Origin: SG8-30 sp963715485 | GTDB taxonomy: Bacteria; Pseudomonadota; Gammaproteobacteria; Steroidobacterales; Steroidobacteraceae | Length of the DNA stretch: 64,000 nt | Direction of reading: 5' to 3' | NCBI GenBank assembly: GCA_963715485.1 | Contig: OY970244.1 | Coordinates: forward strand, 2,604,001-2,668,000 | Shown here: one piece after another, positions 39,677 through 47,823 of the stretch | How the letters are laid out: each line of letters starts with the position of its first letter | Position numbering within the stretch: the first letter of the stretch is position 1 | Position numbers and translations under genes: made by a program | The notes under the pieces: generated by a model | Seen by the model: the letters and a program-made list of their open reading frames with translations, nothing else | What the model was told of the DNA's origin: nothing | The model's database searches: none

Positions 39677-40234
39677 ATGAACTTCTGCCCCAACTGTGGA
39701 CAGCCGGTCGCCGTCATGGTTCCGGAGGGCGACCACCTGCCAAGGCATGTATGTGCCGCCTGCGCATTGGTGCACTACCAGAACCCCAAGATCATCGTAG
39801 GCTGCGTTCCCGAGCACGACGGGCGGATCCTGCTCTGCCGCCGCGCCATCGAGCCACGCCTCGGCTTCTGGACCATCCCGGCAGGGTTCATGGAAAACGA
39901 CGAGACCTTGCAGCAGGGAGCCGCCCGCGAGTCCCTGGAAGAGGCCCTCGCAGAGGTGGAGATCGGCTCGCCGCTGGCGATCGTTCACGTCCTGCATGCC
40001 CACCAGGTGCATGTGATGTTCCGGGCGCGGCTGGCGGAGCCGCGCTTCGGCGTCGGCGCCGAGAGCCTGGAGGTCGGTCTGTACCGGCCCGAGGAGATTC
40101 CCTGGCGGGAAATCGCCTTCCCCAGCGTCCGGTTCGCGCTGGAGCGTTACCTCGATGACCGTCAGGCAGGCCGCGATGAGCTGCATTTCACGGCGATCGA
40201 CCGCCGTCTGCCCCGGCACCGGGAACTGGGATAG
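39677..40234 (+). CDS. NUDIX hydrolase with N-terminal zinc ribbon
   Basis: A 185-residue protein from ATG 39677 (MNFCPNCGQPVAV). A CPNC/CAAC zinc ribbon in the first 35 residues is followed by a Nudix fold with box GFMENDETLQQGAARESLEE; the final Gly of the classical box is replaced, as is common in this subgroup. It probably hydrolyses a nucleoside diphosphate derivative. NudC-like zinc ribbon, but shorter than NudC. The substrate cannot be named. Confidence 0.88.
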   Translation: MNFCPNCGQPVAVMVPEGDHLPRHVCAACALVHYQNPKIIVGCVPEHDGRILLCRRAIEPRLGFWTIPAGFMENDETLQQGAARESLEEALAEVEIGSPLAIVHVLHAHQVHVMFRARLAEPRFGVGAESLEVGLYRPEEIPWREIAFPSVRFALERYLDDRQAGRDELHFTAIDRRLPRHRELG

Positions 40235-40264
40235 GACCGGGCGCCTGTGGCAAGATAGCGCCCC

Positions 40265-40286
40265 CGGCGGGCCGGGCCGCCCGCCG
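40265..40286 (+). terminator. GC-rich hairpin between the NUDIX gene and fdxA
   Basis: CGGCGGGC and GCCCGCCG arms (8 bp, perfect) around a 6-base loop, 31 bp after the NUDIX stop. No T run; terminator or mRNA-protecting hairpin. Confidence 0.4.
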
Positions 40287-40313
40287 ATTCACTGAGCTTT
40301 AGGAGTCGCGAGG

Positions 40314-40637
40314 ATGACGTTCGTCGTCACCGAAAACTGCATCAAGTGCAAGTACATGGATTGCGTGGAGGTATGTCCCGTCGACTGCTTCCACGAGGGG
40401 CCCAATTTCCTGGTGATTGACCCGGACGAGTGCATTGATTGCACACTGTGCGAACCGGAATGCCCGATCGAGGCAATCTTCTCCGAGGAGGAACTGCCGC
40501 AGGGCCAGGAGCAGTTCATACAGCTGAACGCAGAGCTGGCCAAGCAGTGGCCGGTCATCACGGAAAAGGGCGAGGCGCCCGCCGACGCGGACGAGTGGAG
40601 GGGCGTCGAAGGCAAGTTGTCCAAGCTGGAACGCTGA
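40314..40637 (+). CDS. fdxA: 7Fe (3Fe-4S/4Fe-4S) ferredoxin
   Basis: A 107-residue ferredoxin. Cluster ligands are in CIKCKYMDCVEVCPVDCF and CIDCTLCEPECPIEAI, the Azotobacter FdI pattern. TFVVTENCIKCKYMDCVEVC begins the protein after the initiator Met, and the C-terminal extension is acidic. A good AGGAG ribosome site lies just before the ATG. General electron carrier; partner not evident here. Confidence 0.94.
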   Translation: MTFVVTENCIKCKYMDCVEVCPVDCFHEGPNFLVIDPDECIDCTLCEPECPIEAIFSEEELPQGQEQFIQLNAELAKQWPVITEKGEAPADADEWRGVEGKLSKLER

Positions 40638-40660
40638 AACGGATCACCTGAATCGGGACA

Positions 40661-40683
40661 GGGCCGCCCTGCACGGGCAGCCC
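40661..40683. terminator. Hairpin between convergent fdxA and the DsbC-like gene
   Basis: GGGCCGCCC and GGGCAGCCC arms pair with one mismatch around TGCAC. No T run; possible bidirectional terminator. Confidence 0.4.
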
Positions 40684-40711
40684 GGTTGAACTGGGCACGG
40701 ATCTTCCCGGG

Positions 40712-41443
40712 TCAGCCCTTGCCGCCGAGCGACTTCAGGTGCTCGACCAGGCGCGCCGCCGGCAGGTAGCCGGCAATGTATTCGCCAGTTTCGGTATAGA
40801 TGCCTGGGGTGCCGCGGATCCCAAGGTCGCGGCCGAGTTCATACTGGCGGGCGACCGGGCTCGCGCAGGATTTTGCCTGGATTTCCTCGCCGCGCTTGGC
40901 GCGGGTCAGGGCATCGTTTCGATCGGCGCTGCACATCACCGCTTCAGCCTTCTTCCACGCCGGGCTGCCCGGGCCATTGCGCGGATACATCAGGTAGCGG
41001 ACGCGCACGCCCAGCTTGTTGAGCTCAGGCATTTCCGCATGCAGCTTGCGGCAATAGGCGCAATCGACATCGGTGAAGACATTGACCGTGTACTTGTAGT
41101 CTTTCGGGCCGAACACGATCGCATCCTCGTCACGGATGCCCTTCAGCAATGCAATACGGCTGGCCGCCCGCCTGGCCTCCGTGAGGTTGGCGCGCGATTC
41201 CATGTCGTAGACGTCGCCGTCTATATAGAAGCGCCCGTCTTCGGAGACATATCCGACCTCGGAACCGGAGGAGACTTCGTACAGCCCTGGGACCGGTGAG
41301 GGGGTGATGTCCTCTGGCCGGACGTCAAGGCGCTCGGCGATCTTGGCGCGAACGTCGTTCTTGGGGGAGTCCGCGCCGCAAGCGCTGGTCGCAACCAGCG
41401 ACGCAACGACAACCGCGGCCGCGGCACAAGACAAGAAACGCAT
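40712..41443 (-). CDS. dsbC: Thiol:disulfide interchange protein, DsbC family
   Basis: A 243-residue exported protein from ATG 41443 (MRFLSCAAAAVVVASLVA), with a lipobox-like TSAC near residue 22. An N-terminal dimerisation domain (about 30-95; FYIDGDVYDMESRANLTEAR) is followed by a thioredoxin fold with the active site VDCAYCRKLH and the cis-proline loop RGTPGIYTETGEYIAGY. DsbC isomerises wrong disulfides in the periplasm. CAYC instead of CGYC is a common variant. Confidence 0.92.
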   Translation of the reverse strand: MRFLSCAAAAVVVASLVATSACGADSPKNDVRAKIAERLDVRPEDITPSPVPGLYEVSSGSEVGYVSEDGRFYIDGDVYDMESRANLTEARRAASRIALLKGIRDEDAIVFGPKDYKYTVNVFTDVDCAYCRKLHAEMPELNKLGVRVRYLMYPRNGPGSPAWKKAEAVMCSADRNDALTRAKRGEEIQAKSCASPVARQYELGRDLGIRGTPGIYTETGEYIAGYLPAARLVEHLKSLGGKG

Positions 41444-41533
41444 CGTGGGCAACCTCCCGGCGGGCATGATGGGTCAGACAGCGGGCTGACGCGACAGTTC
41501 ACGCGCCGGCCGCGAAGTCTACCAGAGGCCGTA

Positions 41534-42481
41534 TCAGCCGCGGGGATGGTGCAGCGAGTGCAGGTCCTTCATGCGCTCCCGGGCGACATGTGTATAGATC
41601 TGGGTCGTCGACAGGTCGCTGTGACCGAGCAGCATCTGCACCACCCGCAGGTCGGCACCGTGGTTCAACAGGTGCGTCGCGAAAGCGTGGCGCAAGGTGT
41701 GCGGCGACAGTTCCTTGGAGATCTCGGCCCGCGCCGCGTAGCGCTTGATGATGTGCCAGAAGGCCTGACGTGTCATGCGGTCGCCACGCCGGGTCGGGAA
41801 CAGGTAGTCGGTCTGGCGATCCAGCAGGATCTCGCCGCGCGGCCCGGACGAGAAGTCCGCGATCCAGCGCATGGCTTCCTCGCCCAGCGGGATCAGCCGC
41901 TCACGGTTGCCCTTGCCAAGAATGCGAATGACGCCCTGGTTCAGGTTGACCTGGTTCTGCCGGAGATTGACCAGCTCCGATACCCTCAGGCCGGTCGCGT
42001 AAAGGACCTCGAGCATGGCCCGGTCGCGGTGACCCAGCGGGTCGGAAACCACGGGTGCCGCGAGCAGCGAGTCGACCTCGGACTCGCTGAGGGACTTTGG
42101 CAGGGACCTGCCGATCTTCGGCATGGCGATCTGCGCGGTGGGGTCTTCCACCAGGACGCCCTCGCGTACCAGGTAGCGGAAGAAGCGGCGGAAGCTAGAC
42201 AGCTGCCGCGCCGTGCTCCTGGGTCGCGCGCCGGTCTCGACCCGCCAGGCGATGAAGCCGAGCAGGTCGTTGCGGGTAGTCCGGGTGATTTGCACGCCGC
42301 GGGCCGCGAGCCAGCGACCGAGTGCCGTCAGGTCGGCCCGGTAGGCGGCAAGGGTGTTGGGCGACAGGCCCCGCTCCATCCAGACCGCGTCGAGGAACCT
42401 TCCGATCGCGGGATCAGCCGGATCTTCCGCGGCCTCGGCCGCGGCGAGCGTGACTGCCCTGACGGAAGTGGAGGATTTCAT
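41534..42481 (-). CDS. xerD: Site-specific tyrosine recombinase XerD
   Basis: About 315 residues from ATG 42481 (a further ATG lies 12 bp upstream). The N-terminal SAM-like core-binding domain (WMERGLSPNTLAAYRADLTA) precedes the catalytic domain with YATGLRVSELVNL, GKGNRERLIPLG, HTLRHAFATHLLNHGADLRV, LLGHSDLSTTQIYTHV, giving the R-K-H-R-H-Y set. XerC/XerD resolve chromosome dimers at dif; no dif is seen here. Confidence 0.94.
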   Translation of the reverse strand: MKSSTSVRAVTLAAAEAAEDPADPAIGRFLDAVWMERGLSPNTLAAYRADLTALGRWLAARGVQITRTTRNDLLGFIAWRVETGARPRSTARQLSSFRRFFRYLVREGVLVEDPTAQIAMPKIGRSLPKSLSESEVDSLLAAPVVSDPLGHRDRAMLEVLYATGLRVSELVNLRQNQVNLNQGVIRILGKGNRERLIPLGEEAMRWIADFSSGPRGEILLDRQTDYLFPTRRGDRMTRQAFWHIIKRYAARAEISKELSPHTLRHAFATHLLNHGADLRVVQMLLGHSDLSTTQIYTHVARERMKDLHSLHHPRG

Positions 42482-42679
42482 GGCTGAGCTCATGCCCTGC
42501 GCGCGCCTCTTGCTGCTTTGATCTCCGGGATGCCGCCTGTGGCGCCAGCCCCGGCCTTGCTACAGAATGCAGACGCAGTATGGGTGTGCTCCCCCCAGTC
42601 AGGCGTGACGAGTCTCACAATTGGTCGTCACCATTAACATAACCGGAACCAGTTCACAGATTATGGCCAACGGTCACTG

Positions 42680-43408
42680 ATGCCTCGTCACTTGCTTCGT
42701 TCCGCGTGGGGAATCTACGTCGGGCTGGCCTTCGCCACGCTGCTGATCCTTGCCGTTCTATGCGTAGTGTTGCTGCCGACGATCAAGCTGCGCCGTGACG
42801 CCTCCCACGCTCTGGCAAGGCTGTTCTTCGCGGTCTCCGGGCTGCCGTTCCAGGTGAGCGGTGAAGAGCACCTGCCCGACGCTCAGGCCGTGGTCGTCGC
42901 CAATCACGCGAGCTACCTCGATGGCCCGTTGCTGTACGCCGCGCTGCCGGCGCGATTCGGCTTCGTCATCAAGAAGGAGGTCGTCGGCATACCCCTGGCG
43001 GGCTGGCTGCTCCGCCGCCTCGGCCACGAGTTCGTGGACCGCCACAACAAGGCGGAAAGCGCCAAGGATGCGCGGCGCATCCTCAAGGCCGCATTCAAGG
43101 GCGACTCGGTGGCGTTCTTTCCCGAGGGAACCTTCAGCGAAACGCCCGGCCTGGCCCGCTTTCACAGCGGCGCCTTCGTCACTGCAGCCAAGGCGGGAAT
43201 GCCGGTCGTTCCAGTTGTCATTCACGGCGCGCGCCATATCCTGCCCGCCAATTGCTGGTGGCCGCGCCGCGGACCGCTGTCTCTCGATATTCTCGAGCCG
43301 TTGCCACCACCGGGTCCCGGCGAAACGAACGGTGCGGCGCGGTTACGGGACGAGGCGCGGCGGCGGATCCTGGCGCGCCTGGAAGAGCCTGACCTGGTGG
43401 GAGAATGA
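42680..43408 (+). CDS. 1-acylglycerol-3-phosphate O-acyltransferase (PlsC family)
   Basis: A 242-residue membrane enzyme: N-terminal hydrophobic segment (about 10-35), acyltransferase motif NHASYLD, then FPEGTFSETPGLARFHSG and VVPVVIHGARHILP. It would acylate lysophosphatidic acid or a related acceptor in phospholipid synthesis. Whether it is the main PlsC or a paralogue cannot be told. It converges on icmF with 38 bp between. Confidence 0.88.
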   Translation: MPRHLLRSAWGIYVGLAFATLLILAVLCVVLLPTIKLRRDASHALARLFFAVSGLPFQVSGEEHLPDAQAVVVANHASYLDGPLLYAALPARFGFVIKKEVVGIPLAGWLLRRLGHEFVDRHNKAESAKDARRILKAAFKGDSVAFFPEGTFSETPGLARFHSGAFVTAAKAGMPVVPVVIHGARHILPANCWWPRRGPLSLDILEPLPPPGPGETNGAARLRDEARRRILARLEEPDLVGE

Positions 43409-43446
43409 ACGATACGGCATGAGCCGCGAGCGATGCGGCTCACGGC

Positions 43447-46400
43447 TCACATGTTCCGCCGGTACTGTCCCCCGACCGCGTATAGCGCGTTGGAGATGCG
43501 CCCGAGCGAGGCAAACTTCACAGCCTCCAACAGCTCCTGGAAGACATTGCCGCCCGACGCCGCCACGTCCTGCAAGCGCGCCAGCGCCGCCGGCTGACGG
43601 TCGGCCCACGCCGCATTGAACGCGCGAACCGCCGTCACCTGGTCGCGCTTTTCCTGCTCGGTCGAGCGAATCAGCTCTGCGGGCCGCGACTCTTCGCCTC
43701 CCTGTCGGTCCGGCAAGAACGTGTTGACGCCGACGATCGGCAGGCTGCCGTCGTGCTTCTTTTGCTCGTAGTAGAGCGACTCTTCCTGGATCTTGCCGCG
43801 CTGGTACATGGTCTCCATGGCGCCCAGCACACCACCGCGCTCGGACAGGCTCTCGAATTCGCGATAGACAGCCTCCTCCACCATATCGGTCAATTGCTCG
43901 AGCATGAACGAGCCCTGCCAGGGATTCTGGTTCTTGTTGAGTCCCAGCTCCCTGGCAATGATCAGCTGGATGGCCACGGCCCGCCGGACGCTCTCCTCGG
44001 TCGGCGTCGTGAGCGCCTCGTCGTAGGCGTTGGTATGCAGGCTGTTACAGCTGTCGAACAACGCATACAGTGCCTGCAAGGTGGTGCGGATATCGTTGAA
44101 CTGGATCTCCTGGGCGTGCAGCGACCTGCCCGAGGTCTGGATGTGGTACTTGAGCATCTGGCTGCGGGGCGACGCCCGGTAGACCTCACGCATCGCGCGC
44201 GCCCAGATGCGCCGCGCGACCCGTCCGATGACCGCGTACTCGGGATCCATTCCATTTGAGAAGAAGAACGACAGGTTCGGCGCAAAGTCGTCGATCTCCA
44301 TGCCACGGGCCAGGTAGTACTCGACGATGGTGAAGCCGTTGGCCAGCGTGAAGGCCAGCTGGCTGATCGGATTCGCGCCGGCTTCCGCGATGTGATAGCC
44401 GGAAATTGAAACTGAGTAGAAGTTCCGGACGTCCTGCTCGCTGAAATACTGCTGTACGTCGCCCATCATCCTGAGCGCGAACTCGGTCGAAAAGATGCAG
44501 GTGTTCTGGGCCTGATCCTCCTTGAGGATATCGGCCTGGACTGTCCCGCGTACGCTGGCCAGCGCCTCCGCCTTGAGCCTCGCGTAGGTCGCCTCGTCGA
44601 CCAGCTGGTCGCCGCTCACCCCCAGCAGGCCCAGCCCGAAACCGTCGTTGCCCGCGGGCAAGTCGCCCTGATAGCGAGGGCGCTCGCGCCCATCGTAGAG
44701 TGAATGGATCCTGCGCTCGGCCTCCTCCCAGCGCCCGTTCTCCCTGAGGAAGCGCTCGACCCGCTGGTCAATGGCGGTGTTCATGAACATCGCCAGGATC
44801 ATCGGCGCCGGACCGTTGATCGTCATGGACACCGATGTCGTCGGCGAACAGAGATCGAAACCCGAGTAGAGCTTCTTCATGTCGTCGAGCGACGCGATCG
44901 ACACGCCCGAGTTGCCGATGCGCCCGTAGATGTCGGGACGCTCGTCCGGGTCCTCGCCATAGAGTGTGGTCGAATCGAAGGCCGTCGACAGGCGCGCTGA
45001 CTTGTGCCCGCCGGCCAGGTAATGGAAGCGCCGGTTGGTACGCTCCGGCGCTCCCTCGCCCGCGAACATCCGGGTCGGATCCTCATCCTCCCGTCGGTAG
45101 GGATAGATGCCCGCCGTGTAGGGATAGGATCCAGGCAGGCTCTCGACCATCAGGAAGTCGAGCAGGTCGCCCCAGTCACGATGACGCGGGATCGCGATCT
45201 TCGGGATCCTCTGGTGCGAAAGCGTCTCGGTATAGTTCGAGCCGCGAACCTCCCGGCCGCGAACTTCGTAGGAATATTCCTCGTCTGTAGCGTCCCTGGC
45301 CCGCTGTGGCCAGGACTTCAGCAATGCGACGCCTTCGGCTCCGATGCGATCGAGCGCCTCGTTGTAGTGACGCCGCAGGCTGGCGAGGCTCCCGTCGGCG
45401 ACAGACAGGTCTGCCTCCACGTAGCGATCGAGCGGCCTGGGCAACCTGGCGTCGGACAAGGCCTCAAGCGCGCGATACAGGCCGTGCGCGCGGCTGGCCG
45501 CCTCCGCCGATTCCTTCGCGGCCCGGTGTGCTCGCCGACCGCTCTCGGCGATCTCGGCCAGGTAACGCACGCGCTCGCCCGGGATGATCGCCTGCCGCCG
45601 GGGCAGTCCCAGCGGCGCGAGGCCCTCGGGCCGCCAGGTGCTTACTCCGCCCCATTTCTTGTCCAGGCGGGCGCAGACTTCCGCAAACAGCGTGTTCACG
45701 CCCGGGTCGTTGAACTGGCTGGCAATGGTGGGGTAAACCGGCAACTGCTCGGGTGCAACGCCGAACAGCTTGCGATTGCGTCCTACCTGCTTGCGCACGT
45801 CACGCAGCGCGTCCTCGGCACCGCGCTTCTCGTACTTGTTCAGCACGATGAAGTCCGCAAAATCCAGCATGTCGATCTTCTCCAGCTGGCTCGCTGCGCC
45901 GTATTCGCTGGTCATGACATAGATCGACAGGTCCACCATGTCCACGATCTCGGTGTCGCTCTGGCCGATGCCGGCTGTCTCCACCACGATCAGCTCGAAA
46001 CCCGCCCACTTAAGCAACTGGATGGTGTCGGTGAGCACCGCGCTGGTTGCGAGGTGCGCGCGCCGGGTCGCCAGCGAACGCATGAATACCTGCTCGCTGG
46101 CCAGCGCGTTCATTCGGATCCGGTCGCCGAGCAGCGCACCGCCAGAGCGGCGCCGGGTCGGGTCCATCGCCACCACCGCGATCTTGCGCCCCGGAAAGAA
46201 GCGCACGATCCGGCTCAACAGTTCGTCGGTCAGCGAGGACTTGCCTGCGCCCCCGGTGCCAGTGATGCCGATTACCGGTGGCCGATTGAGGGTCTTCGCC
46301 GCCGCGCCGCGGATCTCGCTGGTCTCGGCCGGGTCGCCCCGTTCGAGCACGGAGATGGTCCGGGCGATCTGCATGCTGTCTCCGGCGCGGGGCGTTTCCA

Positions 46401-46887
46401 GCCTGAATGCGGGTCGCTGCCACGCGCGGACGCGCCGGAACACGTCGTCGATCATGCCCTCGAGACCGAGCCTCAGGCCGTCGTCGGGCGTGTAGATCTT
46501 CTCTATGCCGTAGGCCTCGAGCCCCTCCACTTCCTGAGGCGCGATCGTGCCGCCGCCGCCCACCACCACCCGGATGTGTTCGGCGCCGAGGTCCCTGAGC
46601 ATGTCGACCATGTAGCGGAAGTATTCGTTGTGGCCACCCTGGTAGCTGCTTACCGCGATGCCATCCGCATCTTCCTGGATCGCGGCGCGGACGATGTCGG
46701 CGACGCTGCGATTGTGGCCGAGGTGAATGACCTCGGCACCGTGCGACTGCAGGATCCTGCGAATGATGTTGATGGCCGCATCGTGACCGTCGAACAGCGA
46801 AGCGGCGCTGATGAAGCGTAGCGGCGCGCCGGCCTCCTGCCGCTCGGGATTCGGCTCGGAAATCCTGCCAGTGCGACCCGTGCTCAT
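43447..46887 (-). CDS. icmF: Fused isobutyryl-CoA mutase IcmF (B12-dependent)
   Basis: A 1146-residue fusion from ATG 46887, with a G-rich ribosome site just upstream; a TTG 12 bp earlier is unlikely. Order: B12-binding domain (residues about 20-160; FDGHDAAINIIRRI), MeaI-type GTPase chaperone (GTGGAGKSSLTDELLSR; LNKYEKRGAEDALRD), helical linker, then the mutase TIM barrel (YPYTAGIYPYRR; SVSMTINGPAPMI; SISGYHIAEAGANPISQ). It interconverts isobutyryl- and n-butyryl-CoA with adenosylcobalamin. Gln794 (KEDQAQNTC) fits an isobutyryl rather than methylmalonyl enzyme, but Tyr595 stands where Phe is expected. It is divergent from a tetR gene. Confidence 0.94.
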   Translation of the reverse strand: MSTGRTGRISEPNPERQEAGAPLRFISAASLFDGHDAAINIIRRILQSHGAEVIHLGHNRSVADIVRAAIQEDADGIAVSSYQGGHNEYFRYMVDMLRDLGAEHIRVVVGGGGTIAPQEVEGLEAYGIEKIYTPDDGLRLGLEGMIDDVFRRVRAWQRPAFRLETPRAGDSMQIARTISVLERGDPAETSEIRGAAAKTLNRPPVIGITGTGGAGKSSLTDELLSRIVRFFPGRKIAVVAMDPTRRRSGGALLGDRIRMNALASEQVFMRSLATRRAHLATSAVLTDTIQLLKWAGFELIVVETAGIGQSDTEIVDMVDLSIYVMTSEYGAASQLEKIDMLDFADFIVLNKYEKRGAEDALRDVRKQVGRNRKLFGVAPEQLPVYPTIASQFNDPGVNTLFAEVCARLDKKWGGVSTWRPEGLAPLGLPRRQAIIPGERVRYLAEIAESGRRAHRAAKESAEAASRAHGLYRALEALSDARLPRPLDRYVEADLSVADGSLASLRRHYNEALDRIGAEGVALLKSWPQRARDATDEEYSYEVRGREVRGSNYTETLSHQRIPKIAIPRHRDWGDLLDFLMVESLPGSYPYTAGIYPYRREDEDPTRMFAGEGAPERTNRRFHYLAGGHKSARLSTAFDSTTLYGEDPDERPDIYGRIGNSGVSIASLDDMKKLYSGFDLCSPTTSVSMTINGPAPMILAMFMNTAIDQRVERFLRENGRWEEAERRIHSLYDGRERPRYQGDLPAGNDGFGLGLLGVSGDQLVDEATYARLKAEALASVRGTVQADILKEDQAQNTCIFSTEFALRMMGDVQQYFSEQDVRNFYSVSISGYHIAEAGANPISQLAFTLANGFTIVEYYLARGMEIDDFAPNLSFFFSNGMDPEYAVIGRVARRIWARAMREVYRASPRSQMLKYHIQTSGRSLHAQEIQFNDIRTTLQALYALFDSCNSLHTNAYDEALTTPTEESVRRAVAIQLIIARELGLNKNQNPWQGSFMLEQLTDMVEEAVYREFESLSERGGVLGAMETMYQRGKIQEESLYYEQKKHDGSLPIVGVNTFLPDRQGGEESRPAELIRSTEQEKRDQVTAVRAFNAAWADRQPAALARLQDVAASGGNVFQELLEAVKFASLGRISNALYAVGGQYRRNM

Positions 46888-46907
46888 GCTACCCCCCAAC
46901 CCTACCT

Positions 46908-46925
46908 AATTGTTTCATAACAATT
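46908..46925. promoter_or_regulatory. Palindrome between icmF and tetR (candidate operator)
   Basis: AATTGTT-TCAT-AACAATT, a perfect 7-4-7 inverted repeat in the A+T-rich divergent intergenic region, 21 bp upstream of the icmF ATG. A TetR-family site is the simplest reading. Confidence 0.5.
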
Positions 46926-46937
46926 ATTCTAGAAAAC

Positions 46938-46972
46938 TTACTATTGAGTAATGTTTCATGTGCCAGTATGAT
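46938..46972 (+). promoter_or_regulatory. tetR promoter with overlapping palindrome
   Basis: TTGAGT (46944-46949) and TATGAT (46967-46972) with the ideal 17-bp spacer, facing the tetR gene. The palindrome TTACT-ATTG-AGTAA (46938-46951) overlaps the -35 box, which would allow autoregulation. Confidence 0.5.
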
Positions 46973-47052
46973 TGCCAGCACGCACCGGCGTCAACCACCG
47001 GCCCCGCAAGCCGGCGTCGGCTGGTCGACCCCACCGAATCTGAACAACGCCC

Positions 47053-47715
47053 ATGGCTCGACCCACCCGCCCCAGTACTGCCCAAGCCAGCCCGTCAGGC
47101 GGGTCAGCCGCATGGCCATCGCGTCGTCACCGCAACCATTCACTCAAGCGCGAAGTCGTCGTCCGCGCTGCCGCGCGCGCGTTCAACGCCAAGGGCTTCC
47201 ACAACGCGTCGCTGGACGACATCGCCGCTGCACTGGGCGTGTCCAAGCCGACGGTCTATTACTATGTCGAGAGCAAGGAGCAACTCCTGTTCGAGTGCTT
47301 CCAGGCCGGCCTCGAGCGCATCCGTGCCGGCCTGCGGGAGGTCGAGCACTCGCCCCGGCCCGGGCGCGAGCGCCTGGACGAAGTCGTCCGTCACTACGCC
47401 GAGGCCGTCGCCTCGGAATTCGGCTGGTGCATGGTGCGCGCCGAGGACCAGGACCTCGGTCCGGAGCTCAGCCTCCATATCAAGAAGCTCAAGGCTGAGA
47501 TCGATCGCGGCATAAGGCGACTGCTCGACGAGGGCATTCGCGACGGCTCGATCGAGCCCTGCGATACCAAGATGACCGCCTTCGCGATGGCCGGCGCCCT
47601 CAACTGGATCGCGCATTGGTACCGCGAGAACCAGCCCATGACCCCGGCGCAGGTAGCCGACAAGTTCGTTGCGGTATTCGAGGCCGGGCTGCTACCGCGC
47701 GGGACACCGGCCTGA
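47053..47715 (+). CDS. TetR/AcrR family transcriptional regulator
   Basis: A 220-residue regulator. A basic, Ser/Pro-rich N-terminal extension of about 30 residues precedes the TetR helix-turn-helix (VVRAAARAFNAKGFHNASL; DIAAALGVSKPTVYYYVESK), followed by a helical ligand-binding domain with a TetR_C-type end (GALNWIAHWYRENQPMTPAQ). It is divergent from icmF and 108 bp upstream of a thiolase gene, so a CoA-ester ligand is plausible. A later start, nearer HRNHSLKREVV, is possible. Confidence 0.9.
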   Translation: MARPTRPSTAQASPSGGSAAWPSRRHRNHSLKREVVVRAAARAFNAKGFHNASLDDIAAALGVSKPTVYYYVESKEQLLFECFQAGLERIRAGLREVEHSPRPGRERLDEVVRHYAEAVASEFGWCMVRAEDQDLGPELSLHIKKLKAEIDRGIRRLLDEGIRDGSIEPCDTKMTAFAMAGALNWIAHWYRENQPMTPAQVADKFVAVFEAGLLPRGTPA

Positions 47716-47754
47716 TAGCCGCCGGCGTCGACCTTGGTCGGGCTGACCCAGGAA

Positions 47755-47787
47755 ATTTTGCAGGGCAAAATCCAGCCGGGTTAGACT
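47755..47787 (+). promoter_or_regulatory. Thiolase promoter with overlapping palindrome
   Basis: ATTTTGC-AGG-GCAAAAT (47755-47771) is a perfect 7-3-7 inverted repeat. It overlaps TTGCAG (47758-47763), which is spaced 18 bp from TAGACT (47782-47787). A repressor bound there would block the -35 box. Confidence 0.45.
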
Positions 47788-47823
47788 GCGGTACAGCTGC
47801 TGCAATACACGGGAAAGATAACC

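Noticed and set aside
45004..46821. A 605-codon plus-strand open frame
   Set aside because: Mirror frame of icmF; same reasoning as for the secD mirror frame.
46888..47052. Possible cobalamin riboswitch before icmF
   Set aside because: The gap is only about 165 bp, is A+T-rich and lacks the conserved B12-box; it reads as promoters and operators.
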